In this document: positions 19,629 to 30,900 of the stretch, piece after piece
Position numbering within the stretch: position 1 is the stretch's first letter
How the letters are laid out: every line of letters starts with the position of its first letter
Assembly (NCBI GenBank): GCA_907163375.1
Contig: CAJQUW010001859.1
Coordinates: 310,001-374,000 of the forward strand
Direction: 5' to 3'
Length of the DNA stretch: 64,000 nt
From: Prostheceraeus crozeri
Taxonomy: Eukaryota > Platyhelminthes > Polycladida > Euryleptidae
Notes under the pieces: generated by a model
The model's database searches: none
What the model was told of the DNA's origin: nothing
What the model saw: only the letters and a program-made list of their open reading frames with translations
Translations under genes and position numbers: made by a program

Positions 19629-20974
19629 TGACCATAGCATTCCATTATTTGATCTTAAAAATATGACAGTGAGTCGACAGCATCAGCCATCTGATAGGAC
19701 TCCGACTCGGCATCCTTGATTAGAATTATTAAATTACTAGTACTCGATTGTGTAGTCGGCATCTTGCATAATTCAATTTTTTCAAAAATTCAACAATATT
19801 TTTTACCTATAGGTCTTCTAGTCGACTCTTTTTGATAACAAATGTATTTTATTGTTTGTGAGGATGCTATATGTATGTATTAAATTGCTACAGTGATAGA
19901 TTTGCAACTTCCTGAACTATGACAGAAGTTCAAACGCTCAATGATTAAAATGGCATTAACTAGCAATCAATAGTCCAAGGGCTCAAATCTATTCATGAAT
20001 TTGATTTTTCCGGATTATCATGAAAATTCGTCAACAAGTTGAGATTTAATCATGAAGCCCACAGATTAAAGTAGAAGCTGACAGATACATTCTCTTGTTT
20101 AACAAATTGCCTGCCGAACCGTCAAAATTTATACATTATATTTTTTCGCACACATTTATTCTGCGAAGCTTAATTTCTGGTAAGGAGAATGCATTAATGA
20201 ATCAATTTTGAGAGAGAACAATTACCTCGTCAACATCGACATTCATGGGTTGGTTTGGAATATAAATCTCGAAACTCCTAACATCTCGCCGGACTTGGAT
20301 TTGATAGCATGCGGGTTTTTTTCCATTTGAATCACGGAATTATAGGTATTTTAATTTGCAAAAATAAAATGAGCGCATAACTGCAGGGGACGAAAGAAAC
20401 ACATTCTAAAGTGATTGTATTATTATGATTGAATTTTTATTCTCATCAATCGTCATGATTCATGACAATTGTCAAGACCGATTGATTGATTATCAATATT
20501 CAAACAGCAAGGGATGTCATTTTATCTCTAATTTATGAATTACATGTCATCTCCATGGACATGAAAAGTTGACAATATTTCAAGATTCTTTATTTAGATT
20601 TTGTTTTTTTGTAATTATTATTGAGTTATCATTATACATTACGTCCAATACATTGCCCAAATACATTGCGCCCCTGTCGAGAGGGCAGATCGTTCGATTT
20701 GCTCCATCTTTATCGATGAAACAGAAATGACAATAAAAACAAAAATTACAGTTGAATCCCATTGATATATTGTAATTTAATTGACCAGATATTTTTCAAA
20801 GTCATGTTTTTCTTTCCTAAGTGCCAGAAGACATCTTCGAAACCGTGAAGATATCTACTCGAATAGAATTGTAAAAATTAAAGCATCTTCAGTAAAATGA
20901 TTTAAGCGAAAAATCGGCGTCGTGATGGTGAAAATCAAGTATGGTGGCGGGATAATTTGTTTTCATTTTATCAT
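19629..20974. other. Spacer between hAT copy A and the old MITE: nothing recognised
   Basis: This is AT-rich DNA with no convincing coding or repeat signal on either strand. Confidence 0.5.
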
Positions 20975-20982
20975 TGCAGGAC

Positions 20983-21702
20983 AGCGGCGCAGCCAGGATT
21001 TATTTTCAGGGGGTCCGATTATATATTATCAAAGAATGATGGAGATTTTCAAGTGAATGAGGAAAAATGCAGAAAGCTGTTTTTTGCCGAATGTTTTTGG
21101 ACAAAACAGATTTCCGGTGAAAACCATCGCTATCTTAATTCCATTATTAATTATTTAATTATTAATTCCATGCATTTAGGTTTTTGAGGGTGAGATAGAC
21201 TTGAAACTTTAAACCTACGATGCCACTTCATCTTTTCGGAAATCGCAGGTTTAGGCGCTTTGAAGTGTAGTCAATTATTAAAAATCGATATCAACGCAAA
21301 GTTTTATTTATGCTATAATGATGACGTCATTCTGGGTCCGCTTCATTGAAAGCTTTCAAGTTTTTAATTCCAGGGGTAAATTCTAGTTTTAATTTCCTAG
21401 ATATTTCTAACGGCATTGGAAATAAACCTATATGTATATTGCCAGTGGTTTTCTAAGTCTACTCATTCAAATATTAGGCCTACTGTGCAAAGTTGGATTC
21501 ACAGCATAAAGACAATTGAAAACCCGCGAAAAAAATGTTACATGTTACTCTAGCCAATGGCTACATTGTGAGAGCTACAAAATGAAAAAACGTAAAGCAA
21601 GAAAGAAAATTAGGATGATATCATAGCAAGAATCTTCAAACTCGGGACTCCAAGGTATGACTGCTTAGTTCATAAAGCCCATCCCTCAGACTACGCCACT
21701 GG
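20983..21702. mobile_element. Old hAT-type MITE
   Basis: The left end reads CAGCGGCGCAGCCAGG. The right end, read inward, is CCAGTGGCGTAGTCTGAGG, matching the widespread hAT tip CAGTGGCGTAGCCAGG. TTGCAGGA (20975-20982) and TTGTAGGA (21703-21710) are a plausible 8-base target duplication with one change. The interior of about 720 bases has no transposase. Divergence of the ends suggests considerable age compared with the neighbouring hAT copies. Confidence 0.65.
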
Positions 21703-21782
21703 TTGTAGGATGTTTCAATTGGGGAAACGTGCATGATGCGGTTTTTTTGGTTAGATAACACTTTCGGAGGAGGCCCGGGCAC

Positions 21783-24172
21783 CAAGCATGCCGGCACGGG
21801 GTGGGCAGGGTGGGCAAAGCCCATGCTGCCCTTTTCACGCGGTGGGCAGGGTGGGCAATGCTGCCTTTTTACAGGAGGGGCAAATTGCCTTTTCACGGGA
21901 TGGGCAAATGTTTAATTACCTATATTACGCTAGTATATTGCCCTTTTTCAAGTACGCTGTAAGTGACTTCAGTTAGGATGTTTCCTTTAGACAGGATGGA
22001 CAAGTTAATATGTGTCGCCTTTTGGTTGACAGAGTGGGCAAGTTGATCAACATGATTGCCGTTTTGTAGGGTGAGCAAATTGATCTATTTTGCCTTTTTA
22101 CATGGTCGGCATAAGTTATTAATGTACATATGTTGCCTTTTTTTACGAGTACAACGTGGGCGCGTGTTTCTATGTTGCCTTTTTGCGCGGCGGCCAAGTT
22201 ATTCTACTGTGTCTTGCATTTTGACAGGTGCAATTTGCCATTGTGCAATTTATAGAGGATGGGCAAATAGAAACAATGATGACTTTTCACAAGGCGTGGG
22301 CAAGTCTGCGGTCACATTTACAAAATAGGTAATGTCATACAGTTGGGAGTCGAAAGTCGAAAGGAATAGTGAATCAATTGGGGGACACTTTTTTGATCGC
22401 TAGCATTAAGTGCTCATACGACGTGATCTGTATAATGGAGAATATTTCCAGGACTACTCAAAGATCTGATGTTAGTGCTCAAGAAGCGAATTTCGTCTTC
22501 AAAACCTTGCGAAGCAACGATTCAAAGAAATGTGCTGCAATGACGAGGCTAGTAAGATTAGCATACTAGCTAGTCATGCAGAAAAGCTACAAGCAGAATT
22601 AGGGGACGAAATGACAGATAGCATCATGGAGAGAAAGGAAAAGAGAAAAAGAAAACTGCCAGAAATATTGTCCGAAATGACAGACTTGCCTGATATTGAT
22701 ACACCGGATACAACGTTCCAATCTTTTTCCAGAAATATTTTGATTTGATCAATTTGATCGACGGAGCAATGCAGAGAAGATTCTCCCAAAATGATTTGAA
22801 AATATTAGAAGATATTGAAATAGCCCTGATAGACTCTGTAAATGGCAAGCTCGAGAAGGAATCATTTGACAAAATATTTCCAATTGTGTCCAGAGTAATG
22901 AAGCTTCAACAATCTCGCAAAGCAGAAATTGAAGAAGAACTAAAGGGTTTGCCAGTCCTCCTCAAAATGAGAAATGAACAGATCAAACCAAGAATAAAGA
23001 CGGTTACAAAGATATCAACAATTTGTGATATATTTAACGCAATGCCAATGACGAAAAAAGCTTGCAAAATTACCCACTACTTGCTGAAATATTATTGCAC
23101 AGTACCCATGAGCTCAGCGACAGCGAAAAGAAGTTTCAGCGCAATGCGACGCCTGAAAACATGGACCAGAGCCAAGACTGGACCAAACCACCTTAACAAT
23201 ATCTTGTTTGCAGTATTGCATAAGGATTACATGGACGATGTTAATATCCACACCGTTGCTGATGAATTCATCAAATTCAATGAAAAGAGACTCTCATACT
23301 TTGGACATTTCTGATCTGGCTCTTGTTTTTCTTGTTTGTATCATTAGAGTTATCACAGAGGTTTAGATTATATTGTTTGATATTTTGTACATAAATAGAT
23401 CATAATGATTTGATCAAATATTTTATTTTTGAATATTTTCCGTATCAAAGCTGGATACCGGTGTCGTGAATAATAATAACCTTACAGTTAAGTACACATT
23501 AAGAATATCAAGTTTAAGTCACTGTACGTAAAAGTGTATATAGAACCTACAATATATGATTCGATTTCGGTTGCATCACATTGTCATATTTTTAACTTCT
23601 CCTTATTCTATAAGCCTCATATTTTCACACGTTATTTCATCGGAATAGAACCTACTTATAATATTGTTAAATCATGGCATTATGTTTATGCATTTGTTAA
23701 AAGAAACCTCTATATAAGATCATTTGAACTCCGTATTCATTTAAGCAGAAGAAAAGTAATTCAAAAATCACATATAAAGTCAAAATTTTCAAATAAAAGT
23801 TCCCATACTTTAGATACAAATAAAGGTGCCGATACCGATGCGAACATGCAATACTATGGACTAATAACCTATGGACTACGGAACTATTCCTACCGCAGCT
23901 AATTGTTATTGCAAAGCGATGATTATCATGCTCCGATGTAATGATATCAAGCTCGATCCACAACGTTCTACACCACGCCTAGTATGGAAATCCGCGCGAT
24001 TCGCGCGGCAGGGAAACTAGTAAGTGCTTCCTGGTCTATGGTTATATAATTTAAATAAATAAAGGCGTGTAAAATAGTCCAATTTCTTGTATATACATGT
24101 AGGTGTGCATATTATGCAAAATGCCTTTTTTATACTTGCCCATGCTGCCCCTTTTACGTGCCGGCATGCTTG
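21783..24172 (+). mobile_element. hAT transposon copy B (2,390 bp, inverted relative to copy A)
   Basis: It has the same 16-base terminal inverted repeats as copy A, with a different 8-base target duplication: CCGGGCAC at 21775-21782 and 24173-24180. The differing duplications show two separate insertions, not an inverted duplication. The only base difference I noticed against copy A lies near 22279, inside a short spurious frame. It lies 72 bases from the old MITE. Confidence 0.95.
22369..23314 (+). pseudogene. hAT transposase remnant, copy B
   Basis: The content and frame slips are the same as in copy A: three partial frames at 22369-22569, 22530-22748 and 22745-23314, the last with the hAT dimerisation domain (PMSSATAKRSFSAMRR). 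Because both copies are broken alike, neither could have encoded the enzyme that moved it. An intact relative, or another hAT recognising the same ends, must have supplied it. Confidence 0.85.
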
Positions 24173-24180
24173 CCGGGCAC

Positions 24181-26295
24181 CCTTGGCTGTGTCACTGTTG
24201 CAGGATGATTTCAATAATATCATTCTCATTTGAAAATATGGTTTTATGAAATTTGTGAAAACAATCGCAATCTTATCATATTTTTGAATACCGCTCTACC
24301 TAACATCATCCATAACATTACAGTAGTGTCTAACGATTCAAAGTAACAATAAATATAGGGACATTGGTGTCAACTTGTCCAAATCATAGGAAAAGTTGTC
24401 AATGTTTATACCTGGATAATTCCACACATTCAGTGTGAGACATGAAATTATCAGATGTTATGAAACACTTAATCCACTCACCGGAAGTCATGTTGTCTGC
24501 TGTTGTCTGACCGTTATCGACACTATTATTGAAAATGAACATTTGGACAAGGAAGAGAAAGTAGAATGAATTGACAATGAATTTCCTGCATCGATCGTTA
24601 TTCGTTCTATGATTGGAGTAAACGTATTTTCGGTATGAGAAGTGTTTTTAATTAGCCATATCTTATGCCGCACATAAAATGCCTTGGAAAACACGATTTC
24701 ATTCCTCAAGGGAATTATATTCACGCAATAAAGGGATTATCAGAGTCTTCAAACTGAAACTTACGTAAAATTGACTAAATAATTTAATATCTAATAAGGA
24801 AGCAACCATTCCATGTGGAAAAAGATCAGTTGGTATCAAATATACAAAGGAAAGATTGATGAAAATCTTGCAAAACGCTCTTACAGACAGTCGATATTGG
24901 TCCTTAACTTGAAACATTGCGCAGGCGCAGTGCGTCTTTGGTTGGAGATCAAATCATTTGTCTCCTTCAGACTTGTGCTAAGTATTTGTAGAGATAAAAA
25001 GTATTACATGAATTATGATCTCTGATGAACATTTTCATATTGACATTGTTTTCCTTCACATTTTGATTCCTTTGTCGGACATGCAGGAAACACCAACTCC
25101 TTAGCTGCATGTAGCTGTCATGTTGTTTTGTCTATATCATGTGACTGTACGTTTGCAATCTGCCCTCTTTTTCTACGATTATTGACAGAGATTATTTTTA
25201 GGTTAACATTGTTTTGCAAGGCCATTAGTCATGCGTGGAGATTTTCATGGAAATGATAAATAGTAGAAATCTAGAATGTTTGCTGCTATTTGCACAATAA
25301 ATATATAAATTGCTTGCATTCTCAAGTGTAAAAAATAATATCACATGCTGCAGAGCCAGTAGCAAATATCTGACTGTGAGTTTGGGTAAGGATTTATATT
25401 CCAGATTTCTGAATTTGAGCGACAATGAAGAATAACTGTCAATTGAGAAAATAATATGAATAAATATTGAATTCTTGAAAGCAATTGCTAGTTAAGAAAA
25501 TAATGTAAATGTGTAGGTAATACAGTGACTTTTGATTCCAATAATGCAGTTCATAAAAACTAAATGTGGTAGCCTTTAACAATTGGTACTTTACATTGAA
25601 TTAACATTGGTATAAGGTTTAACACTGAGAATTTTTTTTGATCATGACAATTACGTACCAACACACGGAAAATATTTAAGCCTAAAATTTTACTCAATAA
25701 TCAGAAAAACTTGTTTTCCAAATACATCATCCTGACATTGTCATTTCTTCTACATAATTGAAACAATGACTTGCATGTTGTAATTTGCGGACTAAAACGT
25801 TCACTTTTTCTCTCGGGACTTACCCGAAAATATTGTATTTTCTTCGCTCACTCACATGTCCATATGTTACATTTTAAATTGTCATTTTATTTCCTAAGAT
25901 TGTCATTTTCTAGCACGAGATCTTTCGCCCTACATCGTAAGCCATTCTCAAGCGACTGCACTGCATTACTGAATCACAACCGATTAGCACATCTCACATG
26001 AAATCACAATGATATCAGGCGGATTGCCAGGTACGTGGTAGCAAAAAAAAGAGACCGTTAACGTATATTGAACAACACAATAATAACATAATGAAGGGAA
26101 AGCCAATGAAGAACCAAGCTCAAAGTAACGATCAGTCATAGATTGAAAAATTAAAACTGAAAAACAACTACATGCAACAGGATAAAAAAAATAATGAAAT
26201 TATGAAAAATCACCTCCATACGAAGCTGTCAATCAATTGTTTTTTTAATATATGCATGTGAAATCAATAATTAATCTAATCAGCATGTAATCGGT
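24181..26295. other. Unassigned AT-rich DNA
   Basis: I find no coding, repeat or RNA signal I can defend. Frames here are short and lack family motifs. Confidence 0.5.
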
Positions 26296-26378
26296 TCTAG
26301 ATGCTGGGCTTGGGTGGTTGAGCCGGATCGGACCGGGTCTAGATTGTAGCATTGGGTGAATGGACCAGTCGGACCCTC
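26296..26378. repeat. Two-copy GC-rich tandem repeat, 42-base period
   Basis: Two units start TCTAGA and contain TTGGGTG and CGGACC at matching offsets. They have diverged by roughly a third. The block stands out as GC-rich in AT-rich surroundings. Confidence 0.5.
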
Positions 26379-26769
26379 TTCCGTTATGATGAACAAATAT
26401 CAAGTTTACTTGCATGTAATTAGTATTACCGAACAAGAAATAGGCATATATACATTCATCGATACTCATTTGGCATCTACGTCGGAGACTATTAACTGAC
26501 AGTTTCATCGACTGTGTCGTTCATAGTCAGAAATGGAAAGTAAAGTAACTGCATTTCATCCATGATTTTGTCAGTATGCTATTTACATTACAGTTATGTC
26601 ATGTAGTCTAGAACTTGCATTTCTGCAAATTTTCCACGTACATGTATTAGCGCAACAGACAAGTTATCGAATTTTGACATTAATGCAGGCTATATATCAT
26701 TTCCAATTCGTGAGATATATTGGCAATGAATTTATGTAAAAATTCCCAGTATATAATTGCACTATATGA

Positions 26770-26955
26770 TACTCATAGACAGGGGAACATAATCATCAGG
26801 AACGTCATTCTCCAACCATGATTCCGTTAATACTACGACATTTAGCCGCAGACTCCGTGCACAATGTTCAAATCCATCCATTTTGTTTGATAATGATCTC
26901 AAATTTGATATAAGACAGGAAGGCAACTTCGATTGAGTTTCTGCGCGACCTTTTC
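26770..26955 (-). pseudogene. LINE endonuclease fragment
   Basis: The minus strand encodes LPSCLISNLRSLSNKMDGFE, ARSLRLNVVVLTESW and LENDVPDDYVPL. This is the amino-terminal part of an AP-like LINE endonuclease, with the TESWL motif that contains the catalytic Glu. Only about 60 codons are present, with no polymerase nearby. It is the same type of enzyme as the LINE at 6-9 kb but a distinct sequence. Confidence 0.65.
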
Positions 26956-27289
26956 AAAGTTTCTCTCCGATGATCAATTATTGAAATTACTCAAGGTAGC
27001 TTAATTCAATCGAGCAGAATTGTGAACCAGTCAGTGACGCATCTAAGCTCTACATTATCGCATCATTTATGTTTCAAATGATTTGCTCTGAATAACAAAA
27101 ATTGGGATCGATTTCCGGTTAAGTTTTCTTTTATATTACGTTCAATGGTAGTCATTTGTCCCTAAAAATAAAATTGTAGTAAAAAGTAAAGTTGAGAAAC
27201 ATGATTTAATTGATTCCATCGATAGAGGATTCCTAGAACAAATTTAGAATAAGTCACCTCTGAAGTTAAGTCGCTTAGACTTGGGAGTG

Positions 27290-27900
27290 TAATGTCTGTG
27301 AAGCTCTGCGATCCCGCATCTCCAGCAGCTGCTCGTCCGAACCGGAAATCATGCGCCGCCTCGACCTATTCCGCAGAACCTTTGACCGCCTTTCTCGCGT
27401 CTGGCGCAACAACAAGGTGCGCCCGCAAACTGAAACCAGGATCTTGGATACTTGTGTGCTTCCGGTTCCATCATATGGCTGCGAAACTTCGTGCCTCTCC
27501 GTCAGCACGGCACCTCGTCCGGACAACCTTCACCGCTCCTGTCTCCGTCGAATCCAGGCCATTCGCTCGTACCACCGTGTATCGAATGACGATTTGTATG
27601 TCAGAGCTGGTGTCTCAACGCGCCTGACAACCATCGTCCGTCGAGGGAGTCTTCGACATCTCGGTCATGTTGCCCATCATGGTGACGAAACCACGCGAGG
27701 CAGATCCTCGCCGCTTCGACCCTTTCTCTACCTTCGGGATGGCATTGTCCTCCTGGTCGTCCTCGATTCTCCTGGATGACGCAAGTTCAATCTACACGAC
27801 CGATTGCAGACCTCATCGACGCCGCGGAAAAATTTTCCCACGTTTCGTGACCTGGTCGCCACGGTCACCTAAGTGGCCCTGCGACCGTAAGTACAAGCAG
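27290..27900 (+). pseudogene. LINE 3' fragment: carboxy terminus of the reverse transcriptase protein
   Basis: The plus strand encodes LFRRTFDRLSRVWRNNKVRP, VLPVPSYGCETSCL, HRSCLRRIQAIRSYHRVSND and TTIVRRGSLRHLGHVAHHGD. These match the conserved tail of one LINE group (GCETW, CLRRI, SN-L, I-RRLRWLGHV). GC content is clearly higher than the surroundings, a mark of foreign or young insertion. The polymerase core is missing and the frame breaks near 27780. Confidence 0.75.
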
Positions 27901-30900
27901 TGCCTACATGATATCGCTATTTTTCATATAACAATTACATGGATGAATTCGTGGATGAATGAACCATTTTTAGTCATACTGCATGCGTACTTTGCCGGTG
28001 GTCTATCACAAGTTGACAATAACATGCCTGTCAATGTCTGTAAGACCAAATGGTCATGTTTTTGATACATTTGGTTTGTGATTTTGCAGAAATGATAATC
28101 AAGGATATTTAGTTGCTTCGAAATGATTCTTTGTGTTGTAATCCTCAAAGCAATTTCAAGAAATGTTATGGCCATACGCTCGGATTGATAAAACAATCAT
28201 TTGCTTTGCATTACCGCTTTTATGCAGAATATAATGTCGAACACATTATATATACCTATAATACTTCATTACACATACCTTCAAAGCTATTGGGCAAAGA
28301 AATTAACAATTTCGAATAAATTCATTATTTCATTTGAATTTGCCCCGACGCATTATTCTGCTTCCTCTTCAACCAACATGTAATTTTCTGAATATATTAC
28401 GAGTATTTGTAGTTTTTATCACTCGTCGACCAATCCCAAGACAACTTATATTTAGAAATCAATTGCCAAATTGCACAGCTAATATCTATCTGTGCTGTAC
28501 TGCCAGTTGTGAATAACTCTGTATTTGTGTCTGTCCCAAACCAGTTGATGAGGAACTCTGGTAGATTGATAACCGCACTAATTTTATAGCTTACCTGCAC
28601 AATGAATTCGACTGACATTGGATTATCGAACATAAAGACATTCAATATATTAGATATTTCGGTAGTATCACTTATTGATACGGGTGAAAGTTATTGAATT
28701 GTGGGTGTGTGTGAGAAACCTCCCGATTGTGGGTGTCACCTGCAAAATGCGGGTGACTTGACAGGTTTGCAATAATTCTCTTTTCAAAAGTACTTTTAAA
28801 GAAAGGTCAAGGTTTTGATGTTTCCATAGGTGAAAGTAAATAACATTTTGAATTAGTCAAATTTGAATAGGCTATCAAACGTACATAGAAACTGGAAGTC
28901 ACGATAAACTGGAGTGGTAGCCATTATAGTTCGGTGCAATATCAACATATGTGTAGGGATTGTAGCATGTCTCCCCCAGAGTAAAAAGGTTTAACATTTT
29001 GTGGCATTCATTTAGCATAAATAAAATCAGTCACTTTCGTAATTGGTATTGACAAGGAAGAAAAATTAGTCGAAATCTTAGAATATTGGCCTCATTTTAA
29101 TGTACGCAGATTAAGCGACTCTAATGGACACAATTAACACAGCTAAACAATTGTTAAACAGTATTTTCTTGCATTTTCTTCTGCACATTTACAATTCAAA
29201 AAATGAAAATAAGAAAACAATTAGAAAAAAATCCAGGGATCTTCAAACCTGGTGTGGACACTTGCATAATATGTGAAAGTGTGGCAACAATGAATTTTCC
29301 ACGAGTCTACTGACCGCACTTTGCCGTCTGTCCAGTCGTGGACAGTCGGTCCTTAGTATCACCCCAATCCACACCCTATAGTACGAGTGAATGCGATAAC
29401 GTTCGAATTTCCAAGTCAGCGGTTGATATCTGTGGTGTGAAAGATGTCCGCAACATGACTGATCGACTAACATAAAATGCTGTATTCTTTTTGATTATCA
29501 ATGCGTTTCACTAAAAGATATTGCAGAAAATAGTTGCCAAAACTGTCAAAATTTGAAGTTATGAAGCATACTTTTAAGAAAGCATTTTACAAAATAAGTT
29601 ATAAAGGTAACTTTCTGGATGACCACGTACAAAGATTTTTCTGTGAATAGTTTTTAAGCACCATTACGCAGCACCACAAAAAGGTGGACTATGCTCATTT
29701 TTAAAAAGGCTGCAGCAAGAGCATGAGTGGGGTGACTCCGTACCCTCGGTATAGATAGCGACGTCAAAATTCAGAAAATGGTTAAGTTATACTCGTACGC
29801 CCTGTCGATTCTAGCGTCGAAGCATGAACTAAGTGGTTTAATCTGCTAGTGTACACAGATGATTTTACTTATAAGTTACAATAGTTAGTTATTTTTGTTC
29901 CATCCGACTTGTGATGCGCTAATCACAAAGATCTGCGTCTCATGAGACCTTTGCGTCTGATCAATTTACGGGAATCATAAGCAATTAATTTCATTGTGAT
30001 TCTCATACAATGCGAAGTCATTTGGTCGTCCTAAGCCACCATGTTCTATCTATCTAAGCTGTGTTTGCAATGTCAGGCAAATTGATGATATGAATAGTAT
30101 CGAAAGCACATGTATCAATGTCACTTAATTCGCGAAGTTTTTTCTATACTTGGAATGCTAGAAGCAAAAAATATTTTTGCGCCTTTTGCTGACAATAAAG
30201 TGAAACTATGCGCTGAAAAGGAATAAAAGTAGAATCAATCAAATCCTCACTGAAGCAAAAATAGCTGCCAAAATGGTGTAGAGGACGTGAAAGTAAGTAA
30301 GATATTACTCAATGACAATTTTCGGTGATGTTAGTATCGATAAGGGGTCAGGGTTTCAAGGTCCGAGTCCAAACAAGAGGCACATCCAATTTCATGTCAA
30401 ATTTTATGTCAATTTCATTTGACGTTAGCGCATCCCACTTTTACTAATAAATTAATTGTTCAAGAATACATATATTAATTCTTTTTAACTTCTTTGACCA
30501 GTAGGCGTTCGAATATATCCTTTTACTGTTTCAATGATAAAAAATTTCACTAATTAGTGATTTTATCATGGCAAAAGAACATTTCAAAGAGGCAAAGCCA
30601 AGAGAGGGTAACTAATTTTTGAAGATTGCTATGGTCCTCTCTATGACGACTGGAACTGTTGCGCAATAGTTTCAACTTTCAATGATTGACCTATACCTCC
30701 GACGGAACCATCAACACACTAAACAGAGGCATTTGACTTTATTTCTTTGGCTGATGTCGTTTAATGAGCTTAAATTCACACGAAGCAGGTCGACAAATCT
30801 GCTTAGTTGAGAATCAAACATCAAGGAAAGCGCGGTTAATTAAATTCGCAAATTGTGCTAAATCTGTCAATTATGCAAGACTGATGTGACATTTACATGA

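Noticed and set aside
17231-24172. Interpreting the mirror-image region as one palindromic duplication
   Set aside because: Each half has complete tips and its own distinct 8-base duplication, so two insertions explain it better.
29237-29310. Short plus-strand frame with IFKPGVDTCIICES resembling the PLE-7 tail
   Set aside because: Only about 15 residues align and the next conserved block is absent, so chance cannot be excluded.
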